DNA from: Mycolicibacterium tusciae JS617
GTDB taxonomy: Bacteria > Actinomycetota > Actinomycetes > Mycobacteriales > Mycobacteriaceae
Direction of reading: 5' to 3'
DNA length: 64,000 bases
Assembly: GCF_000243415.2 (NCBI RefSeq)
Contig: NZ_KI912270.1
Coordinates: 4,340,001-4,404,000 of the forward strand
Both the position numbers and the translations under genes were made by a program. Within the stretch, counting starts at the first letter, position 1. Each line of letters starts with the position of its first letter. This document shows positions 26,338 through 34,859 of this stretch, piece after piece. Under the pieces are notes generated by a model. It was not told the origin of the DNA, did no database searches, and saw only the letters and a list, made by a program, of their open reading frames with translations.

Positions 26338-28656
26338 ATGTCCGACACCTACGATCCACCGCTGCTCGGCACCCGGATTGTCGATCTGACCTCGGGCCCG
26401 ATGACCGCCGTGGGACGACTGTTCGCCGATTTGGGCGCGCAGGTCATGGTGGTACGGGTGCCCGGTGTCACCGGCGACGACGTCGTCGGACCGCGCATCG
26501 ACTCGGTGCCGATCCAGACCGCGATCAACCGCCACGGCTTGGCGGAGCTCGAGGTCGACGCGCCGACGGGGCCCGAGTTCGACGGGCTGCTCGCCGGTGC
26601 CGACATCCTGATCGAGAACACCCGACCGGGATCGGCGGCCGAAGCGGCGTTGTCGGTGCGCGGCATCCGCGCGCGGCATCCGTCGCTGGTGATCCTGTCG
26701 ATCAGCGACTTCGGCCGCGACAACGACTATTCCAATTGGCAGGGCACCGGGCCGGTGTTCCACGCGCTGTCGAGCGAGTTGTCCAGATCCGGAATCCCTG
26801 GTCGAGAACCACTGATACCGCCGGCAGAGCTGCCCTATCAGGTGGCCGCCGCGCAGGCCGCCGTGCTGACGACTGCCGTCTATCTGGATCGGCTGCGCAC
26901 AGGCGAGGGTGATCTGATCGACTTCTCGGTTCTCGACGGCGCGATGCAGACCCTCGATCCACCGTTCGGCTCGGCCGGAAGTGCGTCGGCCGGAGTTGCG
27001 GTGAGCGCGCAGCAGCGCGACTTCGACGCCGAACAGCAGCGCTACCCGATCATTGCCTGCAAAGACGGTCATGTCCGCATATGCATTCTTGCCAGGCGGC
27101 AGTGGCAGGGCATGTTCACCTGGATGGGCAGCCCGAACGAGTTCGCCGACCCCGCCTATGACAAGCTCGGAAAGCGTTTCAGGTCACCGGATCTGCTCGC
27201 AGCGATCAAGCGTTTCTGTGCGGACAAGACGCGCGCGGAGTTGGAGTCGCAGGGGCAGGCCCACGGCGTGCCCACCGCGGCGGTGCTGACGCTGTCCGAG
27301 GCATTGAACGCCGCCCACTTCACCGCGCGTGGTTTCTTCCGCGACGTCGAGCTGGGCGTGGGGGTGGTGGCCCCGATTCCGATGGGAGTCAGCGAGATCG
27401 ACGGCCACCGCGCAAGTGCACTCAATATCGCGCCTGGCCACAATATCGAATCACCAAGTAATGCACCGCTTTTAGCGAGCCGGGAGCGTCGCGGCCAGGG
27501 TCTTCCGCTGGAGGGCATCCGCGTGCTGGACCTCGGTGTCATCGTCGTCGGCGCCGACAGCGGCCGACTCTTCGGCGACCTGGGTGCCGACGTCGTCAAG
27601 ATCGAACACTCCGCGCATCCCGACGGCCTGCGGATCGGCAAGCCGACGACGATGACGCAGCCGTTCGCCGCGGGTCACCGCAACAAGCGCTCGATCGGCA
27701 TCGACATGCGCACGGCCGAAGGCCGCGAGTTCGCGCACCGCCTGGTGAAGCTCTCCGACGTCGTACTGACGAACTACAAGCCAGGCGTCGCCGAGGCACT
27801 CGGGATGGACCACGCGACACTTCGGCAGATCAACCCCGGAATCGTCGTCGTCGACAGTTCGGCGTACGGCCCGACCGGACCCTGGGCCAAGCGGCTCGGG
27901 TACGGACCGCTGGTCCGCGCCGCCGTCGGATTCACCAACCTGTGGACCTATCCGGGCGAACCCGAGACGTTCTGCGACACCGTCACCGTCTACCCGGATC
28001 ACGTCGCCGCCCGGATCGGCGCACTGTCCGCGATCGCCCTGTTGTTGCGCCGGGAACGCACCGGATCAGGCGGGTCGGCCAGCATCTCCCAGGCCGAGGT
28101 CATGCTCGGCCACCTCGCGGCCGACATCGCCGCCGATGCCCTGCGGCGAGGCGGGCGCCACCGGTCCGACGCCCCCGCCGACGACGGTGTCTGGGGGCTG
28201 TTCCCGGCGGCGGGCGAGGACAGGTGGATCGCGATCACCGTGCGCGACGACGCCGACCGGAAAGCACTGCGCGACGTGGTCGGTGCGTCGGAATCAGACG
28301 AGCGTGGCGCGATCCGCGCCTGGACGTTGCGGCACTCGCACATCGAGGCGATGGACAAGCTGCAGGCCGCAGGCGTACCTGCGGGCGCAGTGATGCACGC
28401 CGATGAGCTCCCCGCCTGGGGGTACTACGAGCAGCGGCGCGCGTTCCGGGAAGAGCTGCATCCGCACGCAGACGTCCCGTTCGTGATGGAGAACGTGCAG
28501 ATCCACTGTGCCCACGTGGCGGACCCGCCGCTTCTGCAGGCACCGCTGCTGGGTGAGCAGACCGCCGAGATAGCCGTAGAGCTGCTCGGCCTCGATCCCG
28601 CGGAGATCGAGGAGCTGCACGAGCGCGGCGTGCTGGAGACTCCGGCGGTCTCGTAG
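26338..28656 (+). CDS. Double-length CaiB/BaiF family CoA-transferase
   Basis: A 772-residue protein made of two tandem CaiB/BaiF (family III CoA-transferase) domains. The first half runs from LGTRIVDLTSGPMTAVGRLF to about residue 375; the second starts at GIRVLDLGVIVVGADSGRLF. In the second half the block YPDHVAARIGALSAIALL keeps the Asp of the catalytic position. In the first half the same block reads LPYQVAAAQAAVLTTAVY, so the Asp is replaced by Tyr. The first half may be structural. It sits 5 bp behind the acyl-CoA dehydrogenase and probably activates the same substrate. Confidence 0.85.
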   Translation: MSDTYDPPLLGTRIVDLTSGPMTAVGRLFADLGAQVMVVRVPGVTGDDVVGPRIDSVPIQTAINRHGLAELEVDAPTGPEFDGLLAGADILIENTRPGSAAEAALSVRGIRARHPSLVILSISDFGRDNDYSNWQGTGPVFHALSSELSRSGIPGREPLIPPAELPYQVAAAQAAVLTTAVYLDRLRTGEGDLIDFSVLDGAMQTLDPPFGSAGSASAGVAVSAQQRDFDAEQQRYPIIACKDGHVRICILARRQWQGMFTWMGSPNEFADPAYDKLGKRFRSPDLLAAIKRFCADKTRAELESQGQAHGVPTAAVLTLSEALNAAHFTARGFFRDVELGVGVVAPIPMGVSEIDGHRASALNIAPGHNIESPSNAPLLASRERRGQGLPLEGIRVLDLGVIVVGADSGRLFGDLGADVVKIEHSAHPDGLRIGKPTTMTQPFAAGHRNKRSIGIDMRTAEGREFAHRLVKLSDVVLTNYKPGVAEALGMDHATLRQINPGIVVVDSSAYGPTGPWAKRLGYGPLVRAAVGFTNLWTYPGEPETFCDTVTVYPDHVAARIGALSAIALLLRRERTGSGGSASISQAEVMLGHLAADIAADALRRGGRHRSDAPADDGVWGLFPAAGEDRWIAITVRDDADRKALRDVVGASESDERGAIRAWTLRHSHIEAMDKLQAAGVPAGAVMHADELPAWGYYEQRRAFREELHPHADVPFVMENVQIHCAHVADPPLLQAPLLGEQTAEIAVELLGLDPAEIEELHERGVLETPAVS

Positions 28657-28689
28657 CATTCGAAGCGGTAGGACCACCACCTTCGAGTG
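28657..28689. promoter_or_regulatory. Dyad upstream of the lysR gene
   Basis: CATTCGAAG (28657-28665) and CTTCGAGTG (28681-28689) form a 9-bp inverted repeat with one mismatch and a 15-bp spacer. It fills the gap between the CoA-transferase stop and the LysR start. It could be a LysR-type site for autoregulation or a hairpin. Confidence 0.4.
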
Positions 28690-28697
28690 CGGCAGGG

Positions 28698-29630
28698 ATG
28701 GACATCGACTTCACCAGGCTCAGGTACTTCGTGGCTGTCGCAGACGAGCTGCACTTCAAGCGAGCCGCGGACAAGTTGATGATCACACCGCCCCCGCTCA
28801 GCAAGCAGATCAAGCTGCTGGAGAAGGAACTCGGCGGACCGTTGTTCGAGCGCGGCTACCACGATGTGCGGTTGACGGCGCTCGGCCGACGACTGCTCGG
28901 TCCGGCGCGCGAGATTCTGCGACAGGTAGACGACTTCAAAGCCACAGCCGCGCAAGAAGTCGAGGGGAACACCCCGCTCCGGGTGAGCGCCACCGCCTAT
29001 GCCCCTTCGGATCTGATCGCTGCGGTGGAGGCCGTGCTCGCGAAACTGCCGGGCCCCAACGAGTTCAGCGTCCCGGGGTCGGCGGCCGAGGTCACCGCCA
29101 AGCTGATCGCCGGCCACGCCGAATTGGGTTTGATCCACCTGCCCGCCAGTGACAAACGCTTGCGCTACAAGGTGGTTGCCCAATACCAGGGCGCGATCGC
29201 GGTCCGGTTCGACGATCCATTGGCCGCCAAGGATATGGTGGCGATCGAGGAGTTGCGCGATCGCGATGTCGTCATCGACGTCGCGCGACCCAACCCCGTG
29301 GTGCTAGCCGGATTGACCCGCAATCTGAACCGCAAGGGCATCCACCGCATCGTCCGTACGACAAACCAGCGGGGCGGCGAGGTCGAGATGGCCACCCAGG
29401 TGTTCAATCGGCACCTCGTCGCGGTAGTCAGCTACGCGCCCGATTCGTTCATCGGCAAGATGTTCTCACCGCCGGAGTTCAAGCTGATCCCGGTGGACGA
29501 AAGCACCTGGGCACCGGTGCAAATCGCGCTTGCATGGGTACCCGAACGGCTTGGGGACCGGACTGGCGAGATCGAGTCGGCGGCCGACCGCATCGCTGAC
29601 GGGCTGGGCCCGGTGCGCCGTGGTGCGTGA
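28698..29630 (+). CDS. LysR family regulator
   Basis: A 310-residue regulator. The N-terminal winged helix is classic: LRYFVAVADELHFKRAADKL, then MITPPPLSKQIKLLEKELGG and LFERGYHDVRLTALGRRLL. The effector domain follows from about residue 95. It is co-directional with the acyl-CoA block 41 bp upstream, and may control that block or the SDR gene that ends 5 bp away on the other strand. The inducer is not readable. Confidence 0.92.
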   Translation: MDIDFTRLRYFVAVADELHFKRAADKLMITPPPLSKQIKLLEKELGGPLFERGYHDVRLTALGRRLLGPAREILRQVDDFKATAAQEVEGNTPLRVSATAYAPSDLIAAVEAVLAKLPGPNEFSVPGSAAEVTAKLIAGHAELGLIHLPASDKRLRYKVVAQYQGAIAVRFDDPLAAKDMVAIEELRDRDVVIDVARPNPVVLAGLTRNLNRKGIHRIVRTTNQRGGEVEMATQVFNRHLVAVVSYAPDSFIGKMFSPPEFKLIPVDESTWAPVQIALAWVPERLGDRTGEIESAADRIADGLGPVRRGA

Positions 29631-29635
29631 GCCGA

Positions 29636-30619
29636 TCACGCGATCAGGCGTTCGCTCAGATCCCACAACCGCCGCGCCGACTCGGGATTGACCGCATGCG
29701 GTGCCACGCCCTTCAACACGAGCGGCTCGGTACCGAACTCGAACCGTAGCTCCGATTCGTTGAGTACGGCAATGTCGTTGTCCTTCAGGTAGACACCGCC
29801 GATGTCGTCGAGAAGGGGGTGGGCCGCCGCGAAAACGCTGGTGCTGGCCCCCTGTTGCAGCGTCTTGAACTCGTGTTCGGGATCGACGACGGGGTTCCCG
29901 TCGTCGTCGAGAACTCCCATTGCACGCAATTCATCATCGGTGATCGAGGGCCCAAGGCTAGTTCCGTAGGCGATACCCGGGTGCAGGGCGTAGCCGCGGA
30001 TGCCTTCGGCGCGCCAGCGCCGATCCAGTTCGACGGCGAACAGGACATTGGCCGTCTTGGACTGACCGTATCCGAGCAAACCGTCGTAACCGGTCGTGAA
30101 ATGCGGGTCATCCCAACGTATGTCGGAGAAAGCGTGTCCGCCGGACGAGACGTTGACGACCCTGGCGTGGCCGGCCGCACGCAGGGCAGGTAGTAGGCGC
30201 AACGTCAATTGGAAGTGGCCGAGATGGTTCGTCGCGAACTGTGCTTCGTACCCGCGGGCATCACGCACCAGATCGCCGCCCATGATTCCAGCATTGTTGA
30301 GCAGGACGTGCAGCCCACGCCCCGATGCGAGGTACCGACGGGCGAAGGCGTCGATGGACTCCGGGTCCAACAGGTCCAGCTGGTCGACATCGACATTTTT
30401 CATACCGTCGAGGGCGGCGGCCGCACGATCGGGATGGCGTGCCGCGACGGTGACGGCCGCACCGGCCTTGCTCAATGCGCGCGTGGTCTCGAGGCCGAGT
30501 CCGACGTGCCCGGCGGTGACGATGACATTCGTGCCGGACAGGTCGAGGCCGCGCAGCACGTCGTCAGCCGTCGAGGATGCGGTGAATCCGGATTCCAGGG
30601 GACGTTGTCGATGAGTCAT
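29636..30619 (-). CDS. SDR oxidoreductase (retinol/protochlorophyllide reductase-like)
   Basis: A 327-residue short-chain dehydrogenase. The coenzyme motif is TAGHVGLGLETT instead of the usual TGxxxGIG; then LNNAGIMGG, VVNVSSGGH, and the catalytic YGQSK. ARH after the second strand suggests NADP preference. Its ATG at 30619 has GGGAGAACC just upstream. It is divergent from a TetR gene, and the 95 bp between them hold two matching dyads, so it is very likely repressed by that TetR. Confidence 0.9.
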   Translation of the reverse strand: MTHRQRPLESGFTASSTADDVLRGLDLSGTNVIVTAGHVGLGLETTRALSKAGAAVTVAARHPDRAAAALDGMKNVDVDQLDLLDPESIDAFARRYLASGRGLHVLLNNAGIMGGDLVRDARGYEAQFATNHLGHFQLTLRLLPALRAAGHARVVNVSSGGHAFSDIRWDDPHFTTGYDGLLGYGQSKTANVLFAVELDRRWRAEGIRGYALHPGIAYGTSLGPSITDDELRAMGVLDDDGNPVVDPEHEFKTLQQGASTSVFAAAHPLLDDIGGVYLKDNDIAVLNESELRFEFGTEPLVLKGVAPHAVNPESARRLWDLSERLIA

Positions 30620-30648
30620 GGTGGTTCTCCCAGTACGATGAAATAAAT

Positions 30649-30687
30649 GGAACAGTGCTCCGAATAACTATACGGAACACTGTTCCG
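30649..30687. promoter_or_regulatory. Twin TetR operators in the SDR-tetR divergent promoter
   Basis: Site A GGAACAGTGCTCC (30649-30661) and site B CGGAACACTGTTCCG (30673-30687) share the half-site GGAACA. Site B is a perfect 7-bp inverted repeat around one base; site A has two mismatched pairs. Centres are 25 bp apart, with an AT-rich stretch GAATAACTATA between, suitable for -10 boxes. The regulator is most probably the TetR protein encoded just to the right. Confidence 0.7.
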
Positions 30688-30713
30688 CTTAGGCAAGTGT
30701 GGAACGGGGCAGG

Positions 30714-31271
30714 GTGGACAAGACGCAGGCACGCCCGGTGCGAGCGGATGCGACACGCAACATCGGCGCGGTCATCGAGGCGGCCAAGGCGGTGTTCGCG
30801 GAGTCTGGTGTCGATGCGCCAGTGCGTCAGATCGCGACCCGCGCGGGCGTCGGCGTCGGCACGTTGTACCGGCACTTCCCCCAGCGTGCCGACCTGATAG
30901 TCGCCGTCTTCGAGCACGAGATCGATGCGTGCGCCGCGGCGGCACCCGAGTTGGCCGAGCGCCACGAGCCCGGGGATGCGCTCACCGAGTGGATTCGTCG
31001 CTACACCGAGCTGCTCGGCACCAAGCGCGGACTCGCCGCGGCACTGCACTCCGGTGACCCGGCTTTCGACGCACTGCCGACCTACTTCGAGGGACGCCTG
31101 ACACCGGCGCTGCAGGTGTTGCTGCAATCCGCGATAGCCGCGGGCGAGGTGCGCGCGGACGTCGACGCCGTCGACCTCCTCCATGCCGTCGCCCACCTGT
31201 GCGCGTCCCCAGACGCCGACCGGGCCGCCCGCATGGTGGACCTCCTCATCGGCGGGCTGCGTCCCGAATGA
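30714..31271 (+). CDS. TetR family regulator
   Basis: About 185 residues. ARPVRADATRNIGAVIEAAK leads into the helix-turn-helix VRQIATRAGVGVGTLYRHFP. The C-terminal domain resembles the SbtR/TetR_C_ group (ALHSGDPAFDALPTYFEGRL). GTG 30714 is chosen; GTG 30699 is possible. The stop overlaps the helicase start as ATGA (31268-31271), so a regulator is coupled to a large RNA helicase. Targets are likely the twin dyads upstream. Confidence 0.88.
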   Translation: MDKTQARPVRADATRNIGAVIEAAKAVFAESGVDAPVRQIATRAGVGVGTLYRHFPQRADLIVAVFEHEIDACAAAAPELAERHEPGDALTEWIRRYTELLGTKRGLAAALHSGDPAFDALPTYFEGRLTPALQVLLQSAIAAGEVRADVDAVDLLHAVAHLCASPDADRAARMVDLLIGGLRPE

Positions 31272-33805
31272 GCACCCCGAGCCTGCTGCGCGACCCGAGC
31301 GATCTGTCCGCGCTGCACGCGCAGGCCGGAGACGCCGACGAGCTGTTCACCGCCTTCGCCGCGTGGGCGGAAGCGCAGGGCACGGTGCTGTACCCGGCGC
31401 AGGAGGAAGCGCTGATCGAATTGGTCAGCGGGGCGAACGTCGTGCTGGCTACGCCGACCGGGTCGGGCAAATCGCTGGTGGCCACCGGGGCCCTCTACGC
31501 AGCCCTGGCGGCGCAACGACGTAGCTATTACACCGCCCCGATCAAGGCGTTGGTGAGCGAGAAGTTCTTCGCCCTCTGCGAGGTGTTCGGCGCGGCCAAT
31601 GTCGGCATGCTCACTGGAGATGCCGCGGTCAACCCAGGCGCACCGATCATCACCTGTACCGCGGAGGTGCTGGCCAACATCTCGTTGCGAGAAGGCGCTG
31701 ACGCTGACATCGGTTTGGTGGTGATGGACGAGTTCCATTTCTACGGAGATCCCGACCGCGGCTGGGCCTGGCAGGTTCCGCTGCTGGAGTTGCCCAGGGC
31801 CCAGTTCCTGCTGATGTCAGCCACCCTCGGCGGCGTCACGTTCCTGCGTGAGGACCTGACGCGGCGCACCGGCAGGCCGACGGCTCTGGTCGCCAATGCG
31901 CTACGCCCGGTGCCACTTCACCATTACTACGCAACCACTCCGATGCACGAGACGATCGGCGATCTGCTGGAGACCAAGCAGGCACCGATCTACGTCGTCC
32001 ACTTCACCCAGGCCTCGGCACTGGAGCGCGCGCAGGCGCTGATGAGCGTCAATGTGAGCACCAAAGAAGAGAAGAAGGCGATCGCCGAACACATAGGCCA
32101 GTTCCGCTTTTCTACCGCGTTTGGTACCACCTTGTCACGACTGGTCCGGCATGGGATCGGCGTTCACCACGCCGGGATGCTGCCGAAGTACCGGCGGCTG
32201 GTGGAGCAGCTCGCCCAGGCCGGGCTGCTCAAGATCATCTGCGGCACAGACACTCTCGGCGTCGGAATCAACGTGCCGATCCGGACCGTCGTCTTCTCCG
32301 CGTTGTCGAAGTACGACGGCACACGCACCCGGCTGCTCAATGCCCGCGAATTTCATCAGATCGCCGGCCGGGCGGGACGGGCAGGCTACGACACCGCGGG
32401 CACCGTCGTCGTGCAGGCGCCCGACCATGAGGTGGAGAATCTCAAGCAGTTCGCGAAGGTCGCCGATGATCCGAAGAAGCGACGAAAGCTGGTGCGCCGC
32501 AAAGTGCCCGAGGGCATGGTGCCGTGGAGCGAAAAGACGATGACCAAGCTGGTGGATGCCGCCCCAGAGCCGCTGACCAGCAATATGCGGGTGTCGACCG
32601 CGATGATTCTCGACGTCGTCGACCGGCCCGGTGACCCGTTCGCAGCGATGCGCCGGCTGCTGACCGAGAACCACGAGCCACGAAAGCGTCAGCTTCGCCA
32701 CATCCGCGAGGCGGTCGGCATCGCCCGCTCGCTGCTGCAGGCGGGCGTGGTGGAGCGCCTCGACGAACCGGAGTCCGATGGGCGTCGCTATCGGCTGACG
32801 GTGGACCTGCCGCCGGACTTCGCGTTGAACCAACCGCTGTCGACGTTCGCCTTGGCCGCGGTCGATGTGCTCGATGCGGCGGCTGAAACTTATGCGCTGG
32901 ATGTCGTCTCGGTCATCGAGGCGACGCTCGAGGATCCCCGCCAGATCATGGCCGCACAGCTGAAAAAGGCTCGCGGGGAGGCCATCGCGGAGATGAAGGC
33001 CGAGGGCATCGAATACGACGATCGGATGGAACTGCTGGACGACGTCACCTATCCCAAGCCACTCGAGGAACTGCTGGGGCATGCGTATGAGGTGTATCTG
33101 CAGAGCAACCCGTGGGCCGCCGATGGGGAGTTGTCACCGAAGTCGGTGGTCCGCGAGATGTGGGAGCGGGCGTTCACGTTCCGCGAGTACGTCAGCGTGT
33201 ACGGATTGACCCGGGCGGAGGGCGCGGTGCTGCGCTACCTGTCCGACGCCTTCAAGGCGCTGCGGTCCGGAGTGCCCGCAGCGGCGCGGACCGAGGAGCT
33301 CACCGACATCGTCGAGTGGCTCGGCGAGCTTGTGCGTCAAGTCGATTCGAGCCTCCTTGATGAATGGGAGGAGCTCACCAGCCCCGACCAGCCGTTGGAT
33401 GCGCCGGTGGCAGTCCCCGCCCGCCCGCGTCCGCTGACGGGGAACGAGCGGGCGTTCACCGCGATGGTGCGCAATGCGTTGTTCCGGCGCGTCGAGTTGT
33501 TCGCGCGACGGCGCTGGTACGCCCTTGGCGAATTGGATGCCGCCTCGGGGTGGACGTCGGACCGCTGGCAGGAGGTCGGCGACGAGTACTTCGCCGAGCA
33601 CGACGATGTGGGTATCGGGGCCGACGCCCGCGGCCCGGCGCTGTTGATCATCAACCGGCAACCGGGCGAGTGGCGGGTGCGCCAGATCCTCGACGACCCG
33701 GCGGGTGACCATGACTGGGGCTTCGAGGTCGAGGTGGACCTGGAGGCCTCCGACGAGGAGGGCGTGGCGGTTCTTCGTGTCGTCGAGGCGGGGCGGCTCG
33801 ACTAG
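31268..33805 (+). CDS. DEAD/DEAH-box helicase with DUF3516-type C-terminus (Ski2/Mtr4-like)
   Basis: An 845-residue SF2 helicase. Walker A ATPTGSGKS (61-69), motif Ib YYTAPIKALVSEKFF, Walker B VVMDEFHFYG (DEFH at 154-157), SAT at about 178-180, and motif VI HQIAGRAGRAGYD. The part from about residue 400 onward (KKRRKLVRRKVPEGMVPWSE, then a helical arch and FALNQPLSTFALAAVDVLDA) fits the actinobacterial DUF3516 group. Likely role is RNA unwinding or turnover. ATG 31268 is chosen for the coupled overlap; an upstream ATG at 31199 lies within the TetR gene. Confidence 0.9.
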   Translation: MSTPSLLRDPSDLSALHAQAGDADELFTAFAAWAEAQGTVLYPAQEEALIELVSGANVVLATPTGSGKSLVATGALYAALAAQRRSYYTAPIKALVSEKFFALCEVFGAANVGMLTGDAAVNPGAPIITCTAEVLANISLREGADADIGLVVMDEFHFYGDPDRGWAWQVPLLELPRAQFLLMSATLGGVTFLREDLTRRTGRPTALVANALRPVPLHHYYATTPMHETIGDLLETKQAPIYVVHFTQASALERAQALMSVNVSTKEEKKAIAEHIGQFRFSTAFGTTLSRLVRHGIGVHHAGMLPKYRRLVEQLAQAGLLKIICGTDTLGVGINVPIRTVVFSALSKYDGTRTRLLNAREFHQIAGRAGRAGYDTAGTVVVQAPDHEVENLKQFAKVADDPKKRRKLVRRKVPEGMVPWSEKTMTKLVDAAPEPLTSNMRVSTAMILDVVDRPGDPFAAMRRLLTENHEPRKRQLRHIREAVGIARSLLQAGVVERLDEPESDGRRYRLTVDLPPDFALNQPLSTFALAAVDVLDAAAETYALDVVSVIEATLEDPRQIMAAQLKKARGEAIAEMKAEGIEYDDRMELLDDVTYPKPLEELLGHAYEVYLQSNPWAADGELSPKSVVREMWERAFTFREYVSVYGLTRAEGAVLRYLSDAFKALRSGVPAAARTEELTDIVEWLGELVRQVDSSLLDEWEELTSPDQPLDAPVAVPARPRPLTGNERAFTAMVRNALFRRVELFARRRWYALGELDAASGWTSDRWQEVGDEYFAEHDDVGIGADARGPALLIINRQPGEWRVRQILDDPAGDHDWGFEVEVDLEASDEEGVAVLRVVEAGRLD

Positions 33806-33834
33806 CGCTAGGTCCTGTCGGCAGTCCTATCACC

Positions 33835-33884
33835 GAGATTGAACTCAGGGCTGCGATCGGCTGAACAACCCTGTGTTCAATCTC
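33835..33884. terminator. Long hairpin between converging genes
   Basis: A 16-bp stem (GAGATTGAACTCAGGG at 33835-33850 with CCCTGTGTTCAATCTC at 33869-33884, one mismatch) and an 18-nt loop lie between the helicase and the converging small membrane protein gene. There is no T-run, which is common for mycobacterial terminators. GCGATCGGCT occurs in the loop and again just after the hairpin. Confidence 0.6.
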
Positions 33885-33921
33885 GACTGTAGGAGCGCGA
33901 TCGGCTTGTTGGGAGCTGCGT

Positions 33922-34266
33922 TTAGCCCCCGATACCGTTGTCCAGGCCTAGGTGGGTTCCGAAATACCAACCGACGCCGACTAGCTGGGCTACCACGACC
34001 ACAACTAGCGCGATCAAGGCGACGAGCAATGCGACCGCGCGTGCCCGTGCACTGATCGGCACAAGAGCGACGACCAGAAATAGGACGGCCAAACCGAACT
34101 CGGCCCACTGGAGCAGCCGTTTAGGCGTGCTTACCGCTTCGTCGTAATCAGTGAGGTGCCCGTCGGGAAAGCCGGCGAAATATAGGTCCATGGCCGCGTA
34201 GAGCCCCAGCCCCAGTGCCGCCACGGCGTAGAGCAGGCAGGCCACGCGCACGGCTGAAGGACTCAA
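33922..34266 (-). CDS. Small membrane protein of unknown function
   Basis: About 114 residues with three predicted membrane segments: VACLLYAVAALGLGLYAAM, WAEFGLAVLFLVVALVPI and VALLVALIALVVVVVAQLVG. Start is taken as TTG 34266, whose TTGA overlaps the stop of the HD gene upstream; a longer frame to 34353 exists but runs within that gene. I do not recognise the family. It is the last gene of a tightly overlapping MFS-HD-membrane protein operon. Confidence 0.65.
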   Translation of the reverse strand: MSPSAVRVACLLYAVAALGLGLYAAMDLYFAGFPDGHLTDYDEAVSTPKRLLQWAEFGLAVLFLVVALVPISARARAVALLVALIALVVVVVAQLVGVGWYFGTHLGLDNGIGG

Positions 34267-34859
34267 CGATCGATCCCTCGGTGGCCCGAGCGGACCAGTG
34301 CGTTTTGGGGACGCAGGAAGCCGGGCTGCTGCAGCGTGCGGATGGCACGCCATGTCCCCGAGGGGATCACCCGCTTGAAGAAGACATCGGCGTCAAAGGT
34401 CGCACGGATTTCGTCGACGTAGGAACGCGGCAGACCGAAGCGGATCCGGCCCTGGCTGACGTCGACGAGGTCGGCTCGGCGGACCGCCTCCACCAACGCT
34501 GCGTATGGTCGGGTCGGACCGTACCGGAACAGCCGATGATGCTCGGCGACGGTGAGCGCCAATTCATCTGACCAACTTTCGCGGCCCGTCTGCTGCAACC
34601 ACGCATCCTGCGCCTCGATCGACGGCACCAGGTAGTCGAGCGTGTCGAACGCCGCCAGATCGTGAAAGGCCGCTGCGATGGCGAGCTTGTCGTCGCGGTC
34701 GGCATAGTCCGGCGTGAGCGCGCGCGCGAAGTTGATCACGCGATACACATGCGCCTTGTAACCGTCGTAGCCGGCGTCATCACCGTGGGCGCGGTGGCGA
34801 TGGGATTCCAGAATCTCTTCGGCGAGGGCCGAGCTGTGAAGGACCTCCGGCGTCGTCAT
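34263..34859 (-). CDS. HD-domain phosphohydrolase-like protein
   Basis: A 198-residue HD-fold protein: YKAHVYRVINFARAL (His), AIAAAFHDLAAFDTLDYL (HD), LTVAEHHRLFRY (paired His), and ALVEAVRRADLVDVSQG (Asp). Order and spacing fit a metal-dependent phosphohydrolase. Start ATG overlaps the stop of the MFS gene (ATGA, 34856-34859). The substrate is unknown; coupling to a transporter suggests it acts on an imported compound or a nucleotide signal. Confidence 0.82.
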   Translation of the reverse strand: MTTPEVLHSSALAEEILESHRHRAHGDDAGYDGYKAHVYRVINFARALTPDYADRDDKLAIAAAFHDLAAFDTLDYLVPSIEAQDAWLQQTGRESWSDELALTVAEHHRLFRYGPTRPYAALVEAVRRADLVDVSQGRIRFGLPRSYVDEIRATFDADVFFKRVIPSGTWRAIRTLQQPGFLRPQNALVRSGHRGIDR

